From: Akkermansiaceae bacterium UBA1315
GTDB taxonomy: Bacteria > Verrucomicrobiota > Verrucomicrobiia > Verrucomicrobiales > Akkermansiaceae
Direction: 5' to 3'
Assembly: GCA_002307065.1 (NCBI GenBank)
Contig: DBTN01000004.1
Location: 90,352-152,700, forward strand
Length of the DNA: 62,349 bases
The notes beneath the pieces are model-generated. The model had not been told where the DNA came from. It ran no database searches and saw only the letters and a program-made list of their open reading frames with translations. The stretch's first letter is position 1. Each line of letters begins with the position of its first letter. This document shows, piece after piece, positions 54,901-62,328 of this stretch. Position numbers and translations under genes: made by a program.

Positions 54901-57265
54901 CTGGGTTGAAACTTTGACAGGAGCGATTCGCCAGCAACATACAACGCGTCCTGGAATAGTCGGAACCGAGGCAGCCCACTTTTTGGGTCGGAGACTGATG
55001 AGTCGCTTCGAGCCTGGCATTGTTGCCCCAACTCTTTATGGATATGATGCCCTTGGTCGCGAGGTTTCGCAGAAAAATCCGCGGCACCTACAAGCTGCCA
55101 CCAACATCTATCAAAATGGCACGAGCCTTATTTCAACAACTGCCGACGCAGCAGGGAATACCACAAGTTTTACCTATCATCCGCAAGGTGTACCCGGCGC
55201 CGGAAAGATCCGCACGATAACCCACCCGGATAACAGCGTTACTTATCGCGGCTATACATCGCGTGATGAATTGCAGGTTACCTGGGGAAGTCAGACGTAT
55301 CCTACGTGGGAAGAATACAATGATCGCGGCGAGAAAATCGCTCTTCATACTTGGCAGATCGCGCCGGTCCTGGATGTGGACGCCTTGCCAGTCAATCCTC
55401 CTGCCGGTTCCGCCGTCACGAGTTGGATTTATGACGAAGCGACCGGTTTGCTTGCCGCCAAAAGGGACGCCGATGCCAAAGGTGCGGATTATTTCTATGA
55501 TCTCGCCCGCCGATTGAGCCAACGTCTTTGGGCGCGCTCTGTGGGAGGAAATCGCTTAGCCACGGTCTACCATTACAATGGCTTTGGTGAACTTGTCCTT
55601 ACCGACTATGCGGATTCAACCCCGGATGTGAGCATCACCTATGATCGCATCGGACGAAAGGTGACCCAGAGCAATGGTCTCGCGACGAGCGCATTCACTT
55701 ATCAAGCTGGCAACCTCCGAATCGAGAAAGAAACGGTCAGTTATGACATGAATGGCGACTCTATTCCCGAACTAGTTCGAAATCTGCATCGCAGCGATGA
55801 CGCTTATTTACGTCCTACCGGTTATCAACTCAAGAATGGAGCCAACATCGAAACCGAAACGGCCTATTCCTACACAGCGGCCGGTTGGTTGGATACGGTG
55901 AGCAGTCAAGCGGGGAACTTCTCCTACCAGTATCTGGACAACTCTTCTTTGATTGAAACGGTGACTGCTCCGCTCCACACGGTGACAAATCTTTGGGAAG
56001 CGAATCGCGATGTCCTCGATTCCAAAGAAAATAAGTCTGGCACGAATGTCATTTCGAGTTATGACTATACGGTGAATTCGTTGGGGCAGCGTACCGGTGT
56101 CGAGCAGGCGGGGACCGCCTTTGCGTCCGCACGTGCGATCCAGTGGGGCTACGACTCCCTCGGGCAGGTGACCAGTGCGGATCATGCGGACACTGCGCAG
56201 AGCCGTTATTACGCGTATGATGCGATCGGCAACCGCAACGAAGCCCGAAAAGGCACGGCGACGGATAGCGGTGGAATCATCACCACTTATGCAACCAATT
56301 CGCTGAATCAATACACCGGGATCAATACGACAGCAGGCAATCCCAACATCAATCCGGTTCACGATCTGGATGGCAATCAAACCACCGGTCCGTTGGCAGT
56401 CAATCACGCCAAATCGGTCGAATACATCTGGGATGCCGAAAACCGGTTGGTCCAAGCAAAAGTCAATGGCTCAGTGGTCGGAACCTATCGTTACGATGCT
56501 CAAGGACGCAGAATTTACAAAAATGGGTCGGGTGGTGTTCGGTATTTCATTTACGATGACTGGAATCTGATCGGGGAATACAACAATGGCAGCCTGATTC
56601 GAAGCCACATTTGGGGCACGGACCTGAGCGGCAGCTTGCAGGGAGCGGGAGGCGTTGGCGGGCTTCTGGTGAGTCGGATTGGCGGAGCCGATTATTATCC
56701 GCTCTATGATGGGAATGGCAATGTGACCGAATATCGCAATGCCAGTTCTACGGTCGCGCATTTTGAATACGATGCCTTTGGTGCGGTCAGTTCCTTTACG
56801 GGGCCGATGTGGGATTTTAATCTTCGATTCAGCACGAAGTATGAGGACTTTGAAACGGGGCTGAATTACTACGGATATCGCTACTACGATCCGCAATTGG
56901 GAAGATGGTTGAATAGGGATCCGATTGGAGAACGGGGCGGAATCAATCTTTATGGATTCGTGGGTAACAGCGGGGTGAATTATTGGGATAATCTGGGCTT
57001 GTTCGGCGGGAGTTGGCAGTCTTATTTGGGCGGGGTTCTCGGGGCTGCATCTGCTGCTGTATTTCCAGCAAATCCTATTTTGGGGCTAGGGCTAGGTGCG
57101 GCTTCGTTGGGCCTCCTCCTGTGGGATATTATAGATTCCGCTAATGCCGCAGAAGATGTTGTAGATGATATCAATGATAATATAATAAAGCCTTACATCG
57201 ATAGGTTAAATCAATTGGATTGTGATGAAGACCTTGATGGTCCTGAAACAGATCCATTGGGTTAG
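51950..57265 (+). CDS. Rhs/YD-repeat protein with signal peptide and variable C-terminal tip
   Basis: 1771 residues. A clear signal peptide (to about residue 31, FLPFHSYA) and a Pro/Cys-rich linker precede a long YD-repeat shell (YDALGREVSQ, YDRIGRKVTQ, YDAIGNRNEA, YDAQGRRIYK). The conserved core end RYYDPQLGRWLNRDP lies at about 1650, followed by INLYGFVGNSGVNYWDNLGL. The last 87 residues (1685-1771) are a divergent hydrophobic, Gly-rich tip (LGLGLGAASLGLLLWDIID). Rhs shells enclose and release a C-terminal toxin. Here the signal peptide implies Sec export instead of type VI loading (inference). Two further copies of the core end follow downstream with other tips. Confidence 0.9.
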   Translation: MFLHKSKSRWLLPVLGSFAMAAAFLPFHSYAVNDGTPKPPDKNPPTSDDPPATPSQPSGTDCAGGECPPCKPAPGPGGSISEQVSLSLLPNEPGIGLGMLQLYIDGTAPNLASKEYIEFYGLSEMSVTEVSETGPEDPVIYTIAQAAGSALRFRVPGEIAPGEQEVVGSPIEGGAFSQARLSYRDEAGQPSNRSQASVVRQYRGISGFVEYPKSGGNALRYVSAEGRTHTFPLEGMEVIRVREDGTVVTNGRYKDGFIRQVKTMAGLFDVVSLTERSYEVRKYNFSQIGAKVDGLFTVLSSPIFTMKVEAPEDTQNQLIITKSEGSYVTVTHHECTLESGSQLWVQDVVSGDFSFQRTLLNSPAANLGPNYFSRIHEATLETTPAGTTSVGGNPTYRFERTTYGYAPVAATQTFSNGHTKSRQKTFTQPTWDVNGTGKPATQNTDTGTDISYTYDDKGKMLTRTFIYTRPMGGGGSAPSVMQEEYSYLPHVSGETLHASDFRPRTTTTTHDGVVTGRTYFSARMVAGAYVETKKTTTNPNAGYDDSTNLVHEKQWYGAGVNQGRLQQERLEEGTLTRYEYNDLPNGGLETMIFGPLDLTGNAVTGHSYRVKETRDVRGLVIAATRAAWVDNAWMDYETIHQTYNVEGRLTQREREDLISSQRRIVLQKEWDGPLLTLQIDEEGVVTRFQYFAGSDIVKSKLREAVPAQGGFDAQPEILTTYSGSFTINEKQIPEWSERLATITAGGLTLTENHHFDEEGRIVSHTDQNGYLQTTAHTVDEQVTTETLPNGGTRITTRNSDGQILSVTGTGVIPQFFHDQPLTMGGFRETIYTGQDNGPRWEIKDRDASGRVTQRIKPSFANQTNAVTSYTYSDVFRKKPVAVIKSAEATEIYEYNTVGSPVRSGRTEDDGTLSPDSSTDRIIDEITTHEEDNEGIWLVSRKFVYNVGNDATAKGLQTSRRKVSGFVGAEVSRNELIDVSNQTTIWVETLTGAIRQQHTTRPGIVGTEAAHFLGRRLMSRFEPGIVAPTLYGYDALGREVSQKNPRHLQAATNIYQNGTSLISTTADAAGNTTSFTYHPQGVPGAGKIRTITHPDNSVTYRGYTSRDELQVTWGSQTYPTWEEYNDRGEKIALHTWQIAPVLDVDALPVNPPAGSAVTSWIYDEATGLLAAKRDADAKGADYFYDLARRLSQRLWARSVGGNRLATVYHYNGFGELVLTDYADSTPDVSITYDRIGRKVTQSNGLATSAFTYQAGNLRIEKETVSYDMNGDSIPELVRNLHRSDDAYLRPTGYQLKNGANIETETAYSYTAAGWLDTVSSQAGNFSYQYLDNSSLIETVTAPLHTVTNLWEANRDVLDSKENKSGTNVISSYDYTVNSLGQRTGVEQAGTAFASARAIQWGYDSLGQVTSADHADTAQSRYYAYDAIGNRNEARKGTATDSGGIITTYATNSLNQYTGINTTAGNPNINPVHDLDGNQTTGPLAVNHAKSVEYIWDAENRLVQAKVNGSVVGTYRYDAQGRRIYKNGSGGVRYFIYDDWNLIGEYNNGSLIRSHIWGTDLSGSLQGAGGVGGLLVSRIGGADYYPLYDGNGNVTEYRNASSTVAHFEYDAFGAVSSFTGPMWDFNLRFSTKYEDFETGLNYYGYRYYDPQLGRWLNRDPIGERGGINLYGFVGNSGVNYWDNLGLFGGSWQSYLGGVLGAASAAVFPANPILGLGLGAASLGLLLWDIIDSANAAEDVVDDINDNIIKPYIDRLNQLDCDEDLDGPETDPLG

Positions 57266-57282
57266 TTTTAATCAAATATAAT

Positions 57283-57480
57283 ATGAATAAAGAATACTCA
57301 ATAATAGTCCTTTTCAGTTTGGCGTTTCATGCCGTTGGGATATTTCATATCGGAAAATACAATGCTAATTTGGCGATCGGAATGTCCGCTTTTTCAACCA
57401 GTGTCTGTTTGTTTTGCTGTGCTTTGTATTTTCTTGTAAAAAAGAGGTTTGATGGAAATAGTGGCAACAAACCGCAGTGA
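57283..57480 (+). CDS. Small two-helix membrane protein, candidate immunity partner of the Rhs tip
   Basis: 65 residues with two hydrophobic helices (IIVLFSLAFHAVGIFHIG and AFSTSVCLFCCALYFLVKK) and a polar C-terminal tail. It starts 17 bp after the Rhs stop. The DNA is AT-rich like the tip. Genes directly after a variable Rhs tip commonly encode the cognate immunity protein (knowledge of polymorphic toxin loci). A membrane-located immunity protein would fit a membrane-active tip. No family recognised. Confidence 0.6.
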   Translation: MNKEYSIIVLFSLAFHAVGIFHIGKYNANLAIGMSAFSTSVCLFCCALYFLVKKRFDGNSGNKPQ

Positions 57481-57485
57481 ACGTT

Positions 57486-57518
57486 TAAATGAGGTCAGTT
57501 ACGGTGATAAATGGGGTC
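57486..57518. repeat. 33-bp direct repeat, copy 1 (contains GGTCAGT words)
   Basis: Identical to 62047-62079. It starts 6 bp after the immunity candidate's stop and carries GAGGTCAGTTACGGTG; its last 6 bases begin a GGGGTCAGT word (57513-57521). It borders the left end of the IS element directly (57525). GGGGTCAG-type words are known companions of REP-associated tyrosine transposases. Confidence 0.8.
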
Positions 57519-57524
57519 AGTCAC

Positions 57525-59078
57525 GAATGGCACTGACTTAAGCAGCTTTTCTTGAAAATCAGTGACGGAAAACCGGTCTGTCATCGGTACTTGTTTATGT
57601 GACCAAACAACACCTTTTGACCGGCTTCCCGTCGCACGTATTTGCCACCGCTGTCCGGCGCCATCAAGCCCGGATCCGTTCCCTCCGCCAACAAATGCGA
57701 CATCAATCCCTCAGCGGCTACGGCCTGATGTTCGACGACATCCTGCCACCGGAATTCCTCGCCTCCATCGATCCGACTTCGCGCCAGCGCCACTTCGGCC
57801 ATCTTCCCGTTTTCTGGGCGTGGCTGGCGCAAATCCTTGAGGCCAACAATTCCTGCGCCAAGGCCGTCGGACTCATTCAGGCGTGGTGCCAGGCGCAGGG
57901 GCTGCCGGTGCCCGCCTGCGACAACGGCGCTTACTGCAAAGCCCGCAAACGCCTCTCGGAAACCTTCCTCGCCGCCGTGTCGGAGCGGATCATTTCCGCT
58001 CTGGGCGCGCGTGTCCGGCAGGAGGATCTTTGGCATGGATTCACGCTGAAAGCCATCGATGGCAGTTCGGTGAAACTCATGGATACACTTGAAAACCAAG
58101 AGGCGTATCCGCAGCCATCGACCCAGAAAAAAGGCTGTGGTTTCCCCGTCATGTCAGTGTCCGGACTGCTCAATCTCAGCCACGGCGGATGGGGGGCTTT
58201 TCACACCGGCCCGCTTACCACTCATGATCTTGTTTCAGGAGCGGAACTGCTGGGTCACATCGGTGAAGGCGACCTGCTGCTGGCCGATAGGGCTTATTGT
58301 TCCTATGGCTTCATCGCCTCGGTATTGGCGAAAGGCGGCCACGCGGTGATGCGCCTGCACGGGCAGCGCGAAGCCGCATTGGACTGGCGCAAGGGCCGCC
58401 GGATCAGCCCCCACGAGCGCCTCATCACGTGGAAGCGTCCGGCCTTTTCCGCTAGTCCGAAAAAGCTTTCGCGGGAGGAATGGGAAGCCATGCCGCAACG
58501 GCTCGAGCTCCGTCTGATCGAACTCGCCTACGAGGACCGCAACGGCCGCAGGCGCGACCTGATCGTCGTCACCACGCTCGTCGATCCTAAGCAATACGAT
58601 GGCATGGAACTGTTCCATCTTTATGCCCGGCGGTGGGAGATCGAGCTCAAGCTGCGCGATGTGAAAACCACCCTCGGTTTCGAGATGATGCCAGTGAGGA
58701 CACCGGCCATGGCCGGCAAGACCCTGATGATGATCCAGATCGCCTGCAACCTGCTGCGGACCCTCATGCAGCGCGCGGCGGAAACGACGGGTGCAGCCAC
58801 AGGAGCCATGAGTTTCATGGCGTCGATCCATACGGTCGCATCAATGCATGAGTCCTTCAGAGCCTTCGCCCGGCAACCGGCCAAGCGATCCTCGCACCGC
58901 AACTTCCTCATCGCGTTGCTCGCCGCCAAACCCATCGACCACCGTCCCCACCGCAGCGAACCGAGAGCTCTGAAACGAAGACCCAAACCCTTTGCTCTCC
59001 TAACCGAACATCGGTCGAAATTCGCCGAAATTCCTCATCGCAACACCTATCGAAAAGCTGCTTAAGTCAGTGCCATTC
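57525..59078 (+). mobile_element. IS4-family insertion sequence, complete
   Basis: Perfect 26-bp terminal inverted repeats at 57525-57550 and 59053-59078 (beginning GAATGGCACTGACTTAAGCA) enclose one transposase gene; total 1554 bp. GGTCAGTC occurs just outside both ends (57515-57522 and 59080-59087) but 1-2 bases away from the repeats, so it is not a clean target duplication. It separates the immunity candidate of the main Rhs from the first orphan Rhs copy. Confidence 0.92.
57599..59065 (+). CDS. IS4-family transposase
   Basis: 488 residues from GTG at 57599. DDE catalytic residues: Asp154 (LKAIDGSSVKLMD), Asp230 (LLLADRAYCSYG), Glu349 within the family's YREK signature (Y342, R345, E349, K356 in YARRWEIELKLRDVK). 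The N-terminal region provides DNA binding. The gene is apparently complete and fills the element; the TAA is inside the right inverted repeat. GC content is higher than in the AT-rich Rhs tips beside it. Probably still active, since a truncated relative with identical terminal sequence is present at 62097-62328. Confidence 0.93.
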   Translation: MTKQHLLTGFPSHVFATAVRRHQARIRSLRQQMRHQSLSGYGLMFDDILPPEFLASIDPTSRQRHFGHLPVFWAWLAQILEANNSCAKAVGLIQAWCQAQGLPVPACDNGAYCKARKRLSETFLAAVSERIISALGARVRQEDLWHGFTLKAIDGSSVKLMDTLENQEAYPQPSTQKKGCGFPVMSVSGLLNLSHGGWGAFHTGPLTTHDLVSGAELLGHIGEGDLLLADRAYCSYGFIASVLAKGGHAVMRLHGQREAALDWRKGRRISPHERLITWKRPAFSASPKKLSREEWEAMPQRLELRLIELAYEDRNGRRRDLIVVTTLVDPKQYDGMELFHLYARRWEIELKLRDVKTTLGFEMMPVRTPAMAGKTLMMIQIACNLLRTLMQRAAETTGAATGAMSFMASIHTVASMHESFRAFARQPAKRSSHRNFLIALLAAKPIDHRPHRSEPRALKRRPKPFALLTEHRSKFAEIPHRNTYRKAA

Positions 59079-59143
59079 AGGTCAGTCCGCTCATTGCGAC
59101 ACAAGTGAGTTGACTCGGTAGCGGAGGACGCGGATAAGATAGC

Positions 59144-59284
59144 ATGGCAAGACCGTTAAGGTTTCGGCATCTGGGGTCGATTTATCATGTGATAGCTCGC
59201 GGTGACGAAGGGAATCGATTTTCGGAAACGAAGGATTGCCCGTCATGGCCGGGAAACGAAAAACTGTCAGAATCTAAAGACTAG
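59144..59284 (+). pseudogene. Remnant of a REP-associated tyrosine (Y1) transposase
   Basis: A 46-codon frame beginning MARPLRFRHLGSIYHVIARG, the hallmark N-terminus of RAYT/TnpA-REP transposases, followed by DEGNRFSETKD. It then runs into unrelated sequence and a TAG. The catalytic HUH motif and tyrosine are missing, so the gene is broken. The surrounding GGGGTCAGT words fit such an element as their source. It lies directly upstream of the first orphan Rhs copy, whose homology begins at 59296. Confidence 0.75.
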
Positions 59285-59289
59285 ACCTG

Positions 59290-60573
59290 ATGACGGATGT
59301 CCTCGATTCCAAAGAAAATAAGTCTGGCGCGAATTTCATTTTAAGTTATGACGATACGGTGAATTCGTTGGGGCAGCGTACCGGTGTCGAGCAGGCGGGG
59401 ACCGCCTTTGCGTCCGCACGTGCGATCCAGTGGGGCTACGATTCCCTCGGGCAGGTGACCAGTGCGGATCATGCGGACACTGCGCAGAGCCGTTATTACG
59501 CGTATGATGCGATCGGCAACCGCAACGAATCCCGAAAAGGCACGGCGACGGATAGCGGTGGAATCATCACCACTTACGCAGCCAATTCGCTCAATCAATA
59601 CACCGGAATCACCACCACCGCTGGCAATCCCAACATCAATCCGGTTCACGATCTGGATGGCAATCAAACCACCGGTCCGCTGGCAGTCAATCACGCCAAA
59701 TCAGTCGAATACATCTGGGATGCCGAAAACCGGTTGATCCAAGCAAAAGTCAATGGCTCAGTGGTCGGAACCTATCGTTACGATGCTCAAGGACGGAGGA
59801 TTTACAAAAGCGGGTCGGGTGGCGTTCGGTATTTCATTTACGATGACTGGAACCTGATCGGGGAATACAACAATGGCAGTCTGATCCGAAGCCACACTTG
59901 GGGAACGGACCTGAGCGGCAGCTCGCAGGGAGCGGGAGGCGTTGGCGGGCTTCTTGTGAGTCGGATTGGCGGAGCCGATTATTATCCGCTTTACGATGGC
60001 AATGGCAATGTGACCGAATATCGCAATGCCAGTTCCACGGTCGCGCATTTTGAATACGATGCCTTCGGCGCGGTCAGTTCCTTTACGGGGCCGATGTGGG
60101 ATTTTAATCTCCGATTCAGTACGAAGTATGAGGACTTTGAAGCGGGACTGAATTACTATGGCTACCGCTACTACGATCCGCAATTGGGAAGATGGCCATC
60201 AAGGGATCCGATCGAGGAAGGGGGCGGAATCAACCTATATGGGTTTGTTTCCAATAACGGTTTGAATAATTGGGATTATTTGGGTTTGCAGAATAATCCA
60301 CCGTCGTATCTCGATGGTGTGACAGATCCTGCCGAGGTAAGAAGGTTGGTTGATGAGTGCGCTAAAAATAAGAATGATGCCAATAGGGACTTCAAAAGAT
60401 GGGAGAAAAAGAGGGGTATCAGGCAATCATCTTTGAAGAGAACAGGTAAGGGAGCGCTGAAATTTGGAGGTAAGAAAGTTCCAATCGTGGGTTGGGCTTG
60501 GGCTGGTTATGGTGCGTATCAAGGCTACCAATCAGGCGGTCTAAGAGGCGCTGTCACTGGTGCTCTATTTTGA
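59290..60573 (+). CDS. Orphan Rhs 3' copy with its own C-terminal tip (copy 2)
   Basis: 427 residues with an ATG at 59290 but no signal peptide and no N-terminal shell. From 59296 it is collinear, without indels, with the main Rhs gene from 56009 (constant offset 3287), including YDAIGNRNES, YDAQGRRIYK and RYYDPQLGRW. After NYWDYLGL-like text (NNWDYLGLQ) it changes to a new tip of about 95 residues: VRRLVDECAKNKNDANRDFK, a basic stretch, then PIVGWAWAGYGAYQGYQSGG. Alone it is unlikely to be exported. It looks like a stored tip for recombination into the main gene. Followed by a candidate immunity gene. Confidence 0.8.
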   Translation: MTDVLDSKENKSGANFILSYDDTVNSLGQRTGVEQAGTAFASARAIQWGYDSLGQVTSADHADTAQSRYYAYDAIGNRNESRKGTATDSGGIITTYAANSLNQYTGITTTAGNPNINPVHDLDGNQTTGPLAVNHAKSVEYIWDAENRLIQAKVNGSVVGTYRYDAQGRRIYKSGSGGVRYFIYDDWNLIGEYNNGSLIRSHTWGTDLSGSSQGAGGVGGLLVSRIGGADYYPLYDGNGNVTEYRNASSTVAHFEYDAFGAVSSFTGPMWDFNLRFSTKYEDFEAGLNYYGYRYYDPQLGRWPSRDPIEEGGGINLYGFVSNNGLNNWDYLGLQNNPPSYLDGVTDPAEVRRLVDECAKNKNDANRDFKRWEKKRGIRQSSLKRTGKGALKFGGKKVPIVGWAWAGYGAYQGYQSGGLRGAVTGALF

Positions 60574-60602
60574 TTGGTCAAGACATGCGTGGGTCAAATT
60601 AT

Positions 60603-60932
60603 ATGTCAGAAAAATACATATCAAGTCCAACTGGCTGGTGGATTGGATCTTCATACTTCGAAAATAAAAACAAAAATGAGAAATCGTGGATAAATAGTTA
60701 TTTGATAAGGGCTGTGCTTCTTGATGAGGCTTTCAGCAAGCTTCGTAATTTTTCAGAAAGGGATTCTTACGACGACTTAAAATGGGTAGGAGTTTGTGAT
60801 TTGATGCCTATATATGAAGAATTATGTGATGGTTCTGAAATTATTTGGCAAGAGACCGATGTGATGCCGGAAATCTACACCAAAGCTCAGGTCGCTGAGC
60901 TTTTGGCTAACGAACAGAATAAATTGATGTAG
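60603..60932 (+). CDS. Candidate immunity protein (DUF4288-like) for orphan tip 2
   Basis: 109 residues from ATG at 60603 (an in-frame ATG at 60585 is possible). Soluble and acidic, AT-rich DNA. Sequence elements TGWWIGSSYFENKNKN, AVLLDEAFSKL, and KWVGVCDLMPIYEELCDGSE resemble the DUF4288 pattern (F/W-V-G-DL-x-E-L-x-DG-x-E). It starts 29 bp after the orphan Rhs copy. Position suggests immunity function; similarity to DUF4288 is from memory and only moderate. Confidence 0.55.
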   Translation: MSEKYISSPTGWWIGSSYFENKNKNEKSWINSYLIRAVLLDEAFSKLRNFSERDSYDDLKWVGVCDLMPIYEELCDGSEIIWQETDVMPEIYTKAQVAELLANEQNKLM

Positions 60933-60950
60933 ATAAACGAGTTAATCATT

Positions 60951-60959
60951 GGGGTCAGT
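60951..60959. repeat. GGGGTCAGT word between Rhs modules
   Basis: Located 18 bp after the stop of the copy-2 immunity candidate and 54 bp before the copy-3 reading frame. The same nonamer stands at 57513, 62085 and 62332, and a related AGGGTCACT follows at 60964. Marks a module boundary. Confidence 0.7.
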
Positions 60960-61012
60960 AATTAGGGTCACTCACCGATAAAGAAAATTGAAAACATCGA
61001 GAAAATGTTAGA

Positions 61013-61699
61013 ATGCGAGGGATGACCCTATTTAATGGCAGTCTGATTCGAAGCCACATTTGGGGCGCGGACCTGAGCGGCAGCTTGCAGGGAGCGGGAG
61101 GCGTTGGCGGGCTTCTTGTGAGTCGGATTGGCGGAGCCGATTATTATCCGCTCTATGACGGGAATGGCAATGTGACCGAATATCGCAATGCCAGTTCCAC
61201 GGTCGCGCATTTTGAATACGATGCCTTTGGCGCGGTCAGTTCCTTTACGGGGCCGATGTGGGATTTTAATCTCCGATTCAGCACGAAGTACGAGGACTTT
61301 GAAACGGGACTGAATTACTATGGATATCGCTACTACGATCCGCAATTGGGAAGATGGTTGAATAGGGATCCGATTGAGGAGAAAGGTGGAAATAATTTGT
61401 ATGGATTCGTGGGGAATAATGGATTAACTTATTGGGATAAGTTAGGTCTTGAAGCATGTAAAGAACCTAAGATCAAAGATCCTGATCAAACCCAAAGTTG
61501 TAATGTAACAGCTACAACTAAATGGCAGGCTATCGAAGCTCTTTCTCAAGGCGCTCAGGCTTCCTGTTTGGCAGGAGTGAATCCGGCAGTGATAGCAGCG
61601 TGTATGTTCATAGTTAAAATAAGATACATTGCAGCTCTCAAGGATCTCGAAAAGGAATGGAAAGAGTGCTTAGATAGCGTCGATTGTATTTGCCCTTAA
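61013..61699 (+). CDS. Orphan Rhs 3' copy with Cys-rich tip (copy 3)
   Basis: 228 residues (ATG at 61013; a second ATG at 61022). From 61034 it is collinear with the main Rhs gene from 56585 (offset 4449, no indels) through RYYDPQLGRWLNRDP. After TYWDKLGLE it carries a new tip of about 83 residues with seven cysteines (EACKEP, QSCNV, SCLAG, AACMF, KECLDSVDCICP) and a hydrophobic helix. No signal peptide, so it is not exported by itself. It is a second stored tip next to its own small downstream gene. Confidence 0.8.
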   Translation: MRGMTLFNGSLIRSHIWGADLSGSLQGAGGVGGLLVSRIGGADYYPLYDGNGNVTEYRNASSTVAHFEYDAFGAVSSFTGPMWDFNLRFSTKYEDFETGLNYYGYRYYDPQLGRWLNRDPIEEKGGNNLYGFVGNNGLTYWDKLGLEACKEPKIKDPDQTQSCNVTATTKWQAIEALSQGAQASCLAGVNPAVIAACMFIVKIRYIAALKDLEKEWKECLDSVDCICP

Positions 61700-61713
61700 T
61701 ACGCCTGTATTGC

Positions 61714-62037
61714 ATGAAACTATTTGGAAAATTGCCAAAAATTCTCAACTGTTTTGTTGATTTAAGTGTTAGTGATAAGAAAACGATTTCATTTCTAGGG
61801 CCTTTCGATAAACTGCTGTTTTGGGTAGATCGAATCTTCTTAGTTAGTGTCATAGTTTTTAACTTTTCCTATTTTATCAAATCTGGTGACATGTCATTAG
61901 CTATCAATTTGATAGTGGCGGGTGTTGTCATTTCGTTGGGATTACGGTTGTATTTGGCATGTAAGATACTTAATGCAAAATCTATCGTTCAAAAAAATAT
62001 CAGTTTCTCTAACTTTAGAAACAAGCCGAATGAATGA
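61714..62037 (+). CDS. Small membrane protein, candidate immunity partner of orphan tip 3
   Basis: 107 residues from ATG at 61714, 14 bp after the orphan copy. Two predicted membrane helices (LLFWVDRIFLVSVIVFNFSY and LAINLIVAGVVISLGLRLYL) with a basic C-terminal tail (KSIVQKNISFSNFRNKPNE). AT-rich DNA. Family not recognised. Third member of the same pattern: Rhs tip followed within 35 bp by a small gene. Confidence 0.6.
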   Translation: MKLFGKLPKILNCFVDLSVSDKKTISFLGPFDKLLFWVDRIFLVSVIVFNFSYFIKSGDMSLAINLIVAGVVISLGLRLYLACKILNAKSIVQKNISFSNFRNKPNE

Positions 62038-62046
62038 GTTGTTACG

Positions 62047-62079
62047 TAAATGAGGTCAGTTACGGTGATAAATGGGGTC
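62047..62079. repeat. 33-bp direct repeat, copy 2
   Basis: Identical to 57486-57518 and at the same place relative to its module (9 bp after the small membrane gene). It is followed by GGTCTAAATGGGGTCAGTC and then by the IS end at 62097. So both copies lie between an Rhs module and an IS end. Confidence 0.8.
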
Positions 62080-62096
62080 TAAATGGGGTCAGTCCC

Positions 62097-62328
62097 GAAT
62101 GGCACTGACTTAAGCAGCTTTTCGATAGGTGTTGCGATGAGGAATTTCGGCGAATTTCGACCGATGTTCGGTTAGGAGAGCAAAGGGTTTGGGTCTTCGT
62201 TTCAGAGCTCTTGGTTCGCTGCGGTGGGGACGGTGGTCGATGGGTTTGGCGGCGAGCAACGCGATGAGGAAGTTGCGGTGCGAGGATCGCTTGGCCGGTT
62301 GCCGGGCGAAGGCTCTGAAGGACTCATG
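62097..62328 (-). mobile_element. Truncated inverted copy of the IS4-family element
   Basis: Starts with the same 26-bp terminal repeat (62097-62122) and then matches the reverse complement of the 3' end of the complete element, 58847-59078: exactly 232 bp in both. It encodes only the last ~70 transposase residues and breaks at 62328, after which AATGGGGTCAGTCC follows. So one end is an intact IS terminus and the other is a junction with a GGGGTCAGT word. Confidence 0.85.

Noticed and set aside
57515..59087. GGTCAGTC on both sides of the IS4 element as an 8-bp target duplication
   Set aside because: The copies are separated from the terminal repeats by two bases on the left and one on the right, and the word is already common around here, so a duplication cannot be claimed.
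59290..60573. The orphan Rhs copy as an independent Rhs gene
   Set aside because: It lacks the signal peptide and most of the shell and starts inside the duplicated core, so it is treated as a displaced 3' segment.
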